Positions 27,602-35,604 of a DNA stretch of 35,709 nucleotides are shown piece by piece (the stretch's first letter is position 1; every line of letters begins with the position of its first letter). This stretch comes from Phycisphaerales bacterium (GTDB taxonomy: Bacteria > Planctomycetota > Phycisphaerae > Phycisphaerales > SM1A02). The translations under genes and the position numbers were made by a program. The notes beneath the pieces are model-generated. The model was given only the letters and a program-made list of their open reading frames with translations. It did not search any database and was not told the DNA's origin. The DNA lies in NCBI GenBank assembly GCA_030748155.1, contig JASMMN010000094.1:1-35709 (forward strand). The letters run 5' to 3'.

Positions 27602-28597
27602 TCAGGCGTCGATTTCAGGCATCTCGCTAGAATCCGCCGGTTCAGGAGGAGCGGTGTCCTTCTTGACCCGCTTTGCCTCGTCCGTCCACTCTGCCGGATA
27701 CCGTGCCGAAGCGATTTCACCGACGATCCGGTAGACGCCCTTGAAGATGTAATCATCCATCAGTACGCGATGCCCATCGGTATGCACCACCCACGCCTTG
27801 CTCTTGCTCATCCACTTCTTCATGTCGATGTCCGCGAGATCCTGAGGCGACCATGTCTCACCAGGCACATGGAGCGTGCCATCAGCATCGAGTGCGAAGC
27901 GTTTACGCTTGTTGACAACGACGCCCCAGAGATACCACGGCACGAATGGTAGGCACAGAATGAAGAGCCACTGAATCGGACGATCGTAAGCGGATGGCTG
28001 CTCGACCTCGCCATACAAGTTGAGTTGAGCCTGTGCTAGTAGCAGCCCCTGCCTGAGCACATCACCGGAATCACCCGAAGCCAGTGTCGGTGTTCGGGCT
28101 CCGCGGACCATGGCCGCCTCGGCAGCAAGCCAGGTACTTTCACTTCTCGGGCCGGTCTGCAGTGTCGATCCGGTCTCAGCACCCTGCGATTCCGCAGCCT
28201 GCCGCACTGCCTCTGGGAGCAGGCGTTTGACGAGTAATTCTTCAAGCGTGTCAATCGCGTGCTCACCACCGCTGGACACGGCTTCACGAAGGCCATCGAT
28301 GTCGCTCTCGATCGCCCCCCCCCCTTCGATTTCCAGACTTCTGAGAACTGCGGTCACGAATTCGGCACGACGTTTTTCGTTGGGCGCCTCACCACCACTG
28401 ACGACCGGTTCGGCATACTGGTTGAAGGCGCGGCATACTTCTGCCCGGGCAAATTCCCGTTCCTGCCGCGGAATGATCTCGACGTAGTCCCAGATGCCCC
28501 AGACACCGAGCACCAGACACACGATGGTCACGATGATGGACCTGATGAGGTAGGAGGTCGCCAGATGCGCTTCGATGGTGCTGTGTTCGTCTGTCAT
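27602..28597 (-). CDS. Membrane protein with large extracytoplasmic loop, unknown function
   Basis: Two hydrophobic segments (SIIVTIVCLVLGVWGIWDYV and WLFILCLPFVPWYLWGVVV) flanking a soluble region, with a C-terminal domain FALDADGTLHVPGETWSPQDLADIDMKKWMSKSKAWVVHTDGHRVLMDDYIFKG. Confidence 0.65.
   Translation of the reverse strand: MTDEHSTIEAHLATSYLIRSIIVTIVCLVLGVWGIWDYVEIIPRQEREFARAEVCRAFNQYAEPVVSGGEAPNEKRRAEFVTAVLRSLEIEGGGAIESDIDGLREAVSSGGEHAIDTLEELLVKRLLPEAVRQAAESQGAETGSTLQTGPRSESTWLAAEAAMVRGARTPTLASGDSGDVLRQGLLLAQAQLNLYGEVEQPSAYDRPIQWLFILCLPFVPWYLWGVVVNKRKRFALDADGTLHVPGETWSPQDLADIDMKKWMSKSKAWVVHTDGHRVLMDDYIFKGVYRIVGEIASARYPAEWTDEAKRVKKDTAPPEPADSSEMPEIDA
28315..28324. repeat. Homopolymer tract C10 (G10 on the coding strand)
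   Basis: atcgCCCCCCCCCCttcg; minus strand gaa ggg ggg ggg gcg encodes EGGGA inside the 27602..28597 gene. Confidence 0.95.
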
Positions 28598-28644
28598 TGA
28601 ACTCGTTTCTGAGAGCGGGGGCGATATTCCCTGAACTTCCGGGG

Positions 28645-29298
28645 TCAGGGGTCCTCGTTGGCTGCTTCTGCGCAGAGGTCGATGGCGAGTCGGTGCAGTG
28701 CTTCGTCTTCGGGCAGCGTATCAAGCAGTCCAAGCGCGGCATCAAGCCGGCGGGAGGCGATATGCTCTGGGTTGAGTTTCTCGACCGCCACCTCACCCAG
28801 GCTCAGCAACGCTCCGCGGAACCACGCTGCCGCTGGCTTTGACTGGTCCCGTGGTGGTTTTATCTTCGTGCGAACAGCCCCAAGCGGGCCAATTGCCACG
28901 ATCGGAATCAGTCCAAGTTGTGTCGTTGGCTCACGGCAAAGCACCACAACTGGCACCTCGGCAGCGCAGGCCACCAGCCGCAGGCGTCTTGCATCGGCGC
29001 CGACCAGCGGGGGCTGTACGAGGTAGCGGCCCGGTTCGACCGCCATGGTGTCGGCGAACTCTTCGTCGATGATCCGTATCGCCTTGCGGGAGGCAAGGGC
29101 CTGCTTCCGCCGCCCACCGCGGGCCTGTGAGAGCAGGTCGATGATCTCGGCCATTCCCAGGTAGTCGCGTCGGCCATGGCTCATGGCCAATACGCGGTCG
29201 AGCACACGCTCGGCCTGAAACCAGTCTTCCTTGGCAAGCGCCGCGATGGCCTTGTCCACGAGGTTCTGTATTGCCTTGGTTCGTTCTGCCGGCGGCAT
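28645..29298 (-). CDS. Protein of unknown function, helical/TPR-like N-terminus
   Basis: MPPAERTKAIQNLVDKAIAALAKEDWFQAERVLDRVLAMSHGRRDYLGMAEIIDLLSQARGGRRKQAL... consistent coding composition; no confident family. Confidence 0.6.
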   Translation of the reverse strand: MPPAERTKAIQNLVDKAIAALAKEDWFQAERVLDRVLAMSHGRRDYLGMAEIIDLLSQARGGRRKQALASRKAIRIIDEEFADTMAVEPGRYLVQPPLVGADARRLRLVACAAEVPVVVLCREPTTQLGLIPIVAIGPLGAVRTKIKPPRDQSKPAAAWFRGALLSLGEVAVEKLNPEHIASRRLDAALGLLDTLPEDEALHRLAIDLCAEAANEDP

Positions 29299-29323
29299 GG
29301 TGTGGTGCCTCTGCGCTCCCGAA

Positions 29324-29989
29324 TCAGGAGGCGTAGACCTCAGCTAGTTCGTCGGCAGCTGCCTGATTGCCGAAACTCAATCGAATGCCACCTGTCGGGA
29401 CGATCTCGACGACAACGGGTTGCCCAACCGAGATGAGCATCAGCCCCTGGTCTGGCTTCTCGGAGTCGTGCAGCAGTGCCTTGATCAGGTCGCACAGCAA
29501 GTGCAGATCACCCGCATCGGCAAGAAGCGGATCCCGCGAATTGAGTTCGACCGTTGCGGCCGCGTCGATTTGTTGCCACTCCTCGTTCGCCGCGAGGCTG
29601 AATGCCACGACATCGAACACGCTCCGCCACTTCCCTACCGGGATGAGCAGCAGTTGCGAGTGATGCAGCTTGTGCATGAGGTGATCTACGACATCCGGAA
29701 GCCGATCTTCTGCAATCTCGTGGACGGCGGCTCCATCCCGTGGAGCACACACACTGCCCGCAACCGCCACATGGTGGTGATGCACAGTCTCAGCGTCACG
29801 CATCCGCAGATAGATATGGTCTTCGTCCGGGGTGTCGGATTCGATGCCGTGATCAGTGATCACACATGCCGCTTCGTCGGCGGGAATGAACTCCACCTGT
29901 GGTTCTCCTGTGTGGGTCGCAACGCATTCAATCCGATTCTGCCCGATGGTGCAAGGGCAAGCGGCCAAAGAGGGCGGAATCCCTATCAT
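29324..29989 (-). CDS. Protein of unknown function
   Basis: Likely starts at MIGIPPSLAACPCTIGQNRIECVATHTGEPQVEFIPADEAACV; the ORF-track start at 30319 would cover the divergent phosphatase gene and is not credible. Confidence 0.5.
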   Translation of the reverse strand: MIGIPPSLAACPCTIGQNRIECVATHTGEPQVEFIPADEAACVITDHGIESDTPDEDHIYLRMRDAETVHHHHVAVAGSVCAPRDGAAVHEIAEDRLPDVVDHLMHKLHHSQLLLIPVGKWRSVFDVVAFSLAANEEWQQIDAAATVELNSRDPLLADAGDLHLLCDLIKALLHDSEKPDQGLMLISVGQPVVVEIVPTGGIRLSFGNQAAADELAEVYAS

Positions 29990-29995
29990 GGCCCC

Positions 29996-30448
29996 GTGCG
30001 AACAATTCTCTTCATCTGCACCGGAAATACCTGCCGAAGCCCGATGGCAGAGGCGATTGCAAGATCGCATTTTGAGAGCATTGGGCAGCCTGTTTTTACC
30101 GGCTCGGCTGGCATTGCAGCTGCGGATGGGGCGCCCCCCTCCCCAGAAACCACTGCGGCCTTGAACCGCATGGGCATCGAGCACGATGGCCGCTCCAAGG
30201 CGTTGACACCAAGGATGGTCCACAACGCAGATTTGGTGCTGTGCATGACATCGAGCCATGTGGATGCGGTTCGGCACATGCTTGCAGGCGATGAGAAGGA
30301 CAGCCTTGCCAAGGTTCACCTGCTCGACCCCGATGACCCGGTGTCGGATCCGATTGGAATGGGACAGCCTTCCTACGACGCCGTCGCCAAGCGGTTCGCC
30401 GAGATCATTCCAGCGCGGGTCGAGTCGCTGCTGACCACATCAACCTGA
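29996..30448 (+). CDS. Low-molecular-weight protein tyrosine/arginine phosphatase
   Basis: GTG start: VRTILFICTGNTCRSPMAEAIARSHFESIG...VLCMTSSHVDAVRHML...LLDPDDPVSDPIGMGQPSYDAVAKRFAEIIPARVESLL; CxxNxCRSPMAE P-loop with Thr (CTGNTC, YwlE-like) and DPxxD loop. Confidence 0.88.
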   Translation: MRTILFICTGNTCRSPMAEAIARSHFESIGQPVFTGSAGIAAADGAPPSPETTAALNRMGIEHDGRSKALTPRMVHNADLVLCMTSSHVDAVRHMLAGDEKDSLAKVHLLDPDDPVSDPIGMGQPSYDAVAKRFAEIIPARVESLLTTST

Positions 30449-31930
30449 AACGAAAGCCGCCGCCGTTTCGGTAAGCAGGCGAGCGCCGCATCCGGTCGGG
30501 CCGATTGCAAAGAGATCGGTCGCCGAATCGGTTGTCGCCGGACCTGCGATATCAACGTGTGCCCACGGAATGTCTGCATCGACGAAGTACGAGAGGAAGG
30601 CGGCGCCCTGAATGGGGTGCCCGTCCCGTTTGGGGCCGGAGTTCCAGATGTCAGCGTGACTGGCCCGCATGAATTCGCGGTGCTCCTTCCAAAGCGGCAT
30701 GCGCCAGACCTGCTCGCCACAGGCATCGCCGGCATTCTGAAGGGCACGGCGAAGGTTCACATCTTTGCACCAGAGCCCGCTACACCACTCGCCCAGTGCC
30801 ACGACCACGCCCCCGGTAAGGGTGGCGATGTCGATGATGTGGGTTGGTTTCACCTTCTTGCAGGTCCATGCCAACGCGTCTGCAAGAACGAGCCGTCCCT
30901 CGGCATCGGTATTGGTGACTTCTACAGTGACACCGTTGTACATCTCGATGATGTCGTCGGGCCGGTAGGAGCGGTCCGACACCATGTTCTCGGCGGCGGG
31001 CAGCACCGCGTGTACTTCGACCGGCAGTTTCAGTGTCGCAATGGCCTGCATCGCACCAAGTACCGCTGCTCCGCCGCACATGTCGTATTTCATTCCCTTC
31101 ATGCCATTGGAGATCTTCAACGAGTAGCCACCCGTGTCGTAGGTGATGGTCTTGCCGACCATCGCGAGTCGGGTGCTGGGCCTGGCGGATCTCGGTTTCC
31201 AGCACAGATGAATCAAGCATGGTGGGCTCGACGAGCCAACACCAACTGCCGTGAGCCCGCCCATTCCAAGTTCCTTGGCTTTCGCTGCGGAGATCACCGC
31301 ACACCGCATCCCGAGCCGTTTGGCCACGCTGCGGGCCTGCCGGGCGACCCACGCCGGATTGGCGATGTTGGGCGGAGTGGATCCAAGTCGCCTAGCTTCA
31401 TTGGATCCGTCGCCAAGGATGCATCCCCGACGCAATCCGCCCCGGGCAGCGCCTTCCAAGCTGGTGAGTACCAGCGTGCCGGCGGCGCTGTCGCCCTTGG
31501 CCGCGGTACCTCGCCAAGTCTCCTGGCACCAGTTCGCCAGCACCATACCTTCGGCGATGGCCTGCGCGGCGGCAGCGGGTTTCTTCGAGAGCGGACCCTT
31601 GAGGCATCCGGCCAGTTCAATGTGCGCCGCCGAGGCACCCATCGTGTGCAGTGTGGCAACGAGTTTCGCACCAGCGATCCGCAGCGAATTCGGCGTCGGC
31701 GCATCGTCTCCGAGTCCGATCAGAATGGCCGAATCACTACCCGCCGAGATCCGCCCAGCCTCGCCTGAGAACTCTGGTCGCGTGCGGGCTGCCTCAAGCC
31801 CACCTCCACACTTCTCATTGAGTGACTTCAGCGAGGCAGGAAGTCGCTTGGCTGACGAGGTGATGCCAGCAACAATGACGCCGCGGCGGGGAGATCCGGT
31901 TCGAATGGTTCGATACATGCAGCAGGGCAT
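30440..31930 (-). CDS. pepA: Leucyl aminopeptidase (M17 family)
   Basis: VGKTITYDTGGYSLKISNGMKGMKYDMCGGAAVLGAMQAIA...VTNTDAEGRLVLADALAW; M17 signature NTDAEGRL and metal ligands preserved. Confidence 0.93.
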   Translation of the reverse strand: MPCCMYRTIRTGSPRRGVIVAGITSSAKRLPASLKSLNEKCGGGLEAARTRPEFSGEAGRISAGSDSAILIGLGDDAPTPNSLRIAGAKLVATLHTMGASAAHIELAGCLKGPLSKKPAAAAQAIAEGMVLANWCQETWRGTAAKGDSAAGTLVLTSLEGAARGGLRRGCILGDGSNEARRLGSTPPNIANPAWVARQARSVAKRLGMRCAVISAAKAKELGMGGLTAVGVGSSSPPCLIHLCWKPRSARPSTRLAMVGKTITYDTGGYSLKISNGMKGMKYDMCGGAAVLGAMQAIATLKLPVEVHAVLPAAENMVSDRSYRPDDIIEMYNGVTVEVTNTDAEGRLVLADALAWTCKKVKPTHIIDIATLTGGVVVALGEWCSGLWCKDVNLRRALQNAGDACGEQVWRMPLWKEHREFMRASHADIWNSGPKRDGHPIQGAAFLSYFVDADIPWAHVDIAGPATTDSATDLFAIGPTGCGARLLTETAAAFVSG

Positions 31931-31984
31931 CGGTCAGGCCTGCTGGTCTTCCGCAATAAGGCGCGGCGAGTCCTCAGATTCGGT

Positions 31985-32091
31985 CCCCCTCCGCCGCTTC
32001 GCGGCACCTCCCCCACAACGTGGGTGAGGGGAAACGCGGTACTCCGCTCCCCCGCCTGCGGGGGAGCTCCCGGCGAAGCCGGGTGAGGGGG
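31985..32091. repeat. Bipartite palindromic (REP-like) intergenic element
   Basis: Unit A: outer stem CCCCTC(31986-31991)/GAGGGG(32026-32031) enclosing GCCGC-ttc-GCGGC and CCCAC-aac-GTGGG. Unit B: CTCCCCCG-cctg-CGGGGGAG (32047-32066) and CCCGGC-gaa-GCCGGG (32069-32083). Confidence 0.8.
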
Positions 32092-32119
32092 TGCGCTGGG
32101 GTGCGCTACAATGCCCCCC

Positions 32120-33157
32120 ATGGCCATCAACCGCCTCATTGACGCCGCCCTGAACCGAGCGGGCGAGGGTGTTCGCACGCTTGAAGACATCGCCCGCTTT
32201 CTTCTCGACGACGCCAAGACCAGTGGTGAACTCAAGCACCTACGCCACAGCCTGCGATCCATCGCTGCGTCCATCTGGCCGAGCGATCAGACCATCTGGA
32301 CCCGGGACACCGCTGGCGACGTCGGCACGCGCATACATACCCCCTCCGAGCAATCCCGCAGCACCATCACCGATGTGGCCGCGGCAGCCACGCGGCGGGG
32401 GACCGAAGCACTGCGGAGTCTCGAGGAGATTGCCAAACTGGACCATCCTGCCGCCGCCACCGGCATCGAGTCGCTTCGGTACCAACTCTACGACTTCGGT
32501 GCCTTCGTCGAGCGACGGCTTGGCAGCAGAGTTTCTCAGTGGCGGCTGTGCCTGCTGCTCACCGAGTCCACCTGCGTTCTTCCATGGCGTGATGTGCTGA
32601 CGGCCGCGATCGAAGGTGGTGTCGAATGCGTGCAGGTGCGGGAAAAAGACATGGATGCAGCGACCCTGCTTGAGCGATCACGGGCAGTCGTTGGCATCTG
32701 CCAACTGGCCGGAGTTCCCGTCATCATCAACGACCGCCTCGACATCGCCCTTGCGGCAGGCGCAGCGGGTGTTCATCTCGGGCAGAGCGATCTGCCAGTT
32801 GCTGATGCACGCAAGCAATGCGGCCGCCAACTGATCATTGGCCTCAGTACCCACGGCGTTACCGAAGCTGCCGCCGCGGTCGAGATGGGCGTGGACTACG
32901 TCGGGATCGGGCCGATCTACAAGACGCCCACCAAGCCCAGCCTCCCCGGGGCGGGACTCATCCGCATCACTGAGACGCTCCCGATCATCGGGAGGATGCC
33001 ACATCTGGCGATTGGTGGGGTGACGCCCGAAAACGCAGGTGATGTCATTGTGGCGGGAGTGCGGGGCCTTGCGGTCGGAGCGGCCATTTGTGGCAGCGAT
33101 GATCCCGCCGCTACGGCTGCAGCATGCCTCACGCCACAAATGGCGGCGCAGCGGTGA
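32120..33157 (+). CDS. thiE: Thiamine-phosphate synthase with N-terminal ThiD2-like domain
   Basis: N-term MAINRLIDAALNRAGEGVRTLEDIARFLLDDAKTSGELKHLRHSLRS is ThiD2-like. C-term ThiE: VQVREKDMDAATLLERSRAV...GVPVIINDRLDIALAAGAAGVHLGQSDLP...IIGLSTHG...YVGIGPIYKTPTKP...AIGGVTPENA. ATG at 32111 is an alternative start. Confidence 0.9.
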   Translation: MAINRLIDAALNRAGEGVRTLEDIARFLLDDAKTSGELKHLRHSLRSIAASIWPSDQTIWTRDTAGDVGTRIHTPSEQSRSTITDVAAAATRRGTEALRSLEEIAKLDHPAAATGIESLRYQLYDFGAFVERRLGSRVSQWRLCLLLTESTCVLPWRDVLTAAIEGGVECVQVREKDMDAATLLERSRAVVGICQLAGVPVIINDRLDIALAAGAAGVHLGQSDLPVADARKQCGRQLIIGLSTHGVTEAAAAVEMGVDYVGIGPIYKTPTKPSLPGAGLIRITETLPIIGRMPHLAIGGVTPENAGDVIVAGVRGLAVGAAICGSDDPAATAAACLTPQMAAQR

Positions 33158-33984
33158 TTACCGACGTTCGCTGCATTGTCCTTGGCTCAGGCACATCCGC
33201 AGGTGTTCCCGCGATCGCATGCGACTGCCCAACCTGCACATCCGACGATCCACGGGACAATCGGCTTCGGACCGCCGCTGCGGTGTGCTGGGTTGATCTG
33301 GAGGGGCAGGAGCGTGTCATCCTGATCGATGCCTCGCCGGATCTTCGCCAGCAGGTACTGCGGGCGGGCATTACTCGCTGCGATGGCATCTTCTTTACTC
33401 ACAACCATGTTGATCATACGTTTGGACTTGATGAAATACGCCGCTTCAATGTCGCTCAGAAGACTCCCATTGATCTCTGGGCGGAACCACACACGACCGC
33501 CCATCTTGAGCGGGTGTACAAGCACATCTTTCAGAAAGACGAGAACGTCAACGACTCGTTCATCGCGAGCGTGAACACACATACCCTCACGCCCGGCGAG
33601 CCAGTCGAGTTGTACGGTCTGCGAGTCGAGCCGCTGCGATTCATGCATGGCAACCTCCCGATCCTCGGCTTCCGTATCGAGGCCGAGAACGGTCCCGACT
33701 GGCCGCTCCCACTGGCTTGGTGTACGGATGTCTCTGAGATTCCAGACGAGACTCGCCCCCGCCTCGTGGACCTCGAGACCCTCTTTCTTGACATGCTCCG
33801 CGAGCGGCGGCATTACACCCACCTGAGCATCAAAGACGCCGTCTCCGAGGCCTACTCCATCGGTGCCCGCCGCACATGGTTCATCCACATGGCCCACCAG
33901 ATCAAGCATGCCGAGGTCGACGCCACGCTTCCGGAGGGCATGGGCCTCGCGTGGGATGGCCTGACGGTGGACTGGACCGAGTAG
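33154..33984 (+). CDS. MBL-fold metallo-hydrolase, PhnP-like
   Basis: CIVLGSGTSAGVPAIACDCPTCTSDDPRDNRLRTAAAV...ILIDASPDLRQQVLRAGITRCDGIFFTHNHVDHTFGLDEIRRFN; HxHxDH motif and PhnP-like N-terminal cysteines. GTGA overlap with the thiE stop. Confidence 0.88.
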   Translation: MITDVRCIVLGSGTSAGVPAIACDCPTCTSDDPRDNRLRTAAAVCWVDLEGQERVILIDASPDLRQQVLRAGITRCDGIFFTHNHVDHTFGLDEIRRFNVAQKTPIDLWAEPHTTAHLERVYKHIFQKDENVNDSFIASVNTHTLTPGEPVELYGLRVEPLRFMHGNLPILGFRIEAENGPDWPLPLAWCTDVSEIPDETRPRLVDLETLFLDMLRERRHYTHLSIKDAVSEAYSIGARRTWFIHMAHQIKHAEVDATLPEGMGLAWDGLTVDWTE

Positions 33985-34090
33985 CCGCGATCAGGGGCTG
34001 TGTTCGAGACACCCCCGACTCCTTCTGGAACCTTGCTTCCCACAGCCAGAGGCCACTTCAACGATCCTTGGCTGTTATCCTGCGGTGCTC

Positions 34091-34972
34091 ATGGCACAAC
34101 TTCGTGAAATCAAGAATCGGATGGGCGCGGTCAAGACGATTGCGCGGATCACCAAGACGATGCAGATGATCGCGACGGCGAAATACACCGCCGCCGGGCA
34201 GCGGGCCCAGCAGTCACGTCCTTACGCCGCCATGATCGACGACATGGTTCGCCAGGTCGCGTCGAATGCCAGTGATTACGAATCCCCCCTGATCGACGGA
34301 CCTGGCGAGAAGACAGACAAGGCCCTCTTGCTGGTCATTTGTTCCGATCGCGGACTGTGCGGCGCCTACAACGCCAATGTCCTGCGGACCGCCAACAAAC
34401 ATCGCCAAGCCGAGATCGACTCCACCGATGTCGTTATCGAAACTGCCGGCAAGAAAGCATCCGCCTTCTTCAAGTTCCAGGGTATCGAGGTGTCTCGTGC
34501 CTACGGCATTGGTGATACTCCTCAGTACGACGATGTCGAAGCGATCGCTCAGGACTATCTCGATCGCTACATCGCAGGTGAATACGACACGATTAAGATC
34601 GCCTCGATGCGGTACCACACCGTTTCGCGCCAAACCGCCGAAGTCACGCAGTTGCTGCCGCTCAGTCAGCCGGAGTCAGGCGACGAAGCCGTATCGATCA
34701 CGAGCCGTCAAGACGTCTACGACTTCACGCCATCCGCTTCGGAACTCCTCGACACCCTGCTGCCTACCACGGTCAAGACGCTCCTCTACCAACTCTTCAT
34801 TGAAGCTACGGTCAGCGAGCACGTCATGCGGATGATCGCGATGAAGGCTGCGACGGACAATGCCAGAGACTTCGGACGCACTCTCGCCCGCACCTACAAC
34901 CGTGCGCGGCAGGGCCAAATCACGACCGAACTTACCGAGATCGTCTCCGGCGTCGCCGCCCTCGAAGGCTGA
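34091..34972 (+). CDS. atpG: F1Fo ATP synthase gamma subunit
   Basis: MAQLREIKNRMGAVKTIARITKTMQMIATAKYTAAGQRAQQSRPY...ICSDRGLCGAYNANV...SEHVMRMIAMKAATDNARDFGRTLARTYNRARQGQITTELTEIVSGVAALEG. Confidence 0.96.
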   Translation: MAQLREIKNRMGAVKTIARITKTMQMIATAKYTAAGQRAQQSRPYAAMIDDMVRQVASNASDYESPLIDGPGEKTDKALLLVICSDRGLCGAYNANVLRTANKHRQAEIDSTDVVIETAGKKASAFFKFQGIEVSRAYGIGDTPQYDDVEAIAQDYLDRYIAGEYDTIKIASMRYHTVSRQTAEVTQLLPLSQPESGDEAVSITSRQDVYDFTPSASELLDTLLPTTVKTLLYQLFIEATVSEHVMRMIAMKAATDNARDFGRTLARTYNRARQGQITTELTEIVSGVAALEG

Positions 34973-34977
34973 CCCCC

Positions 34978-34996
34978 CGGAAGCTTCAACCTTCCG
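34978..34996 (+). terminator. Short hairpin immediately after atpG
   Basis: CGGAAG cttcaac CTTCCG, 6-bp perfect stem 6 nt after the stop; no U-tract. Confidence 0.3.
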
Positions 34997-35017
34997 TCTG
35001 CGATGCTCAGAGGATCG

Positions 35018-35117
35018 ACCCGACGGGGGATGTATCCCACTGTTGCACAAGCACCTATGAACCAGGAGGGGTATTCGTAACCCAAGTTGTCACAGGTGGA
35101 TACGTCGTCCGTCGGGT
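35018..35117. other. Long rod-like inverted-repeat element; candidate structured RNA or complex terminator
   Basis: Nested pairing: ACCCGACGG(35018-35026)/CCGTCGGGT(35109-35117); GTATCCcAC(35032-35040)/GTGGATAC(35096-35103); ACAA(35047-35050)/TTGT(35087-35090); GGGgTA-TTCG-TAaCCC (35068-35083). Confidence 0.55.
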
Positions 35118-35247
35118 TATAAACCACGTTTGTCGCGCATGACGAGGCCGGTCGATGCTTTCTGGTGTATGTCAGGCACTGGGCAGCCTGGCACGGTTGG
35201 TTGCGAACTCTCTTGCGACCACTGCATGAGCGGGTCTCATGACCCCC

Positions 35248-35285
35248 CCACCCCGACGCGTTCGCTCCTTGACGCGTCGGGGTGG
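35248..35285. terminator. Perfect 14-bp inverted repeat, terminator-like
   Basis: CCACCCCGACGCGT tcgctccttg ACGCGTCGGGGTGG; lies between convergent genes, 13 nt past the stop of the minus-strand ORF at 35299. Confidence 0.6.
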
Positions 35286-35298
35286 TGTGTTGGTCGCA

Positions 35299-35604
35299 TT
35301 AGCCCATCGCCATGGCACCACGGGCGGCGAGATCGCCCCACGGGTCGGGAAGGTCCGGGGCGACCTCGAGCAGGGCACCCGCCACGGTTTCGACCGGCTG
35401 GCTGGAGAGCCTGACGCCGTGGTGCTCGGCAGCTGCCGCCATCAACAGCAAGTACCACAACAGGCCTCGCATTCGTGCATCCTCGTCGTCGGCTCCATGG
35501 AAGCATTGCTTGGCGAGTTGGTACTGAGTGCGAATGGAGTTGATGTCGCCGTCCTTTGAACACAGCATCGCCTTGGTGTCTACAGGATTGCCGTCGAAGT
35601 CCAC
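35299..35604 (-). CDS. Protein of unknown function (possibly the C-terminal part of a gene running off the right edge)
   Basis: SVDFDGNPVDTKAMLCSKDGDINSIRTQYQLAKQCFHGADDEDARMRGLLWYLLLMAAAAEHHGVRLSSQPVETVAGALLEVAPDLPDPWGDLAARGAMAMG. Frame extends upstream to a TGA near 35661. Confidence 0.45.
   Translation of the reverse strand: MDFDGNPVDTKAMLCSKDGDINSIRTQYQLAKQCFHGADDEDARMRGLLWYLLLMAAAAEHHGVRLSSQPVETVAGALLEVAPDLPDPWGDLAARGAMAMG

Noticed and set aside
30557-31768. 403-aa plus ORF opposite pepA
   Set aside because: Shadow ORF of the M17 peptidase gene.
31985-32091. CRISPR array or protein-coding reading (SPPPLRGTSPTTWVRG / SPGAPPQAGERST frames)
   Set aside because: No direct repeat/spacer periodicity; the coding frames are translations of palindromic DNA, a known annotation artefact.
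35018-35117. Identification as SRP RNA, tmRNA or RNase P RNA
   Set aside because: No GGAA-tetraloop/AGCA core, no ANDxxALAA-type tag or CCACCA end, no GAGGAAAGTCC/ACAGAAA words; left as an unidentified structured element.
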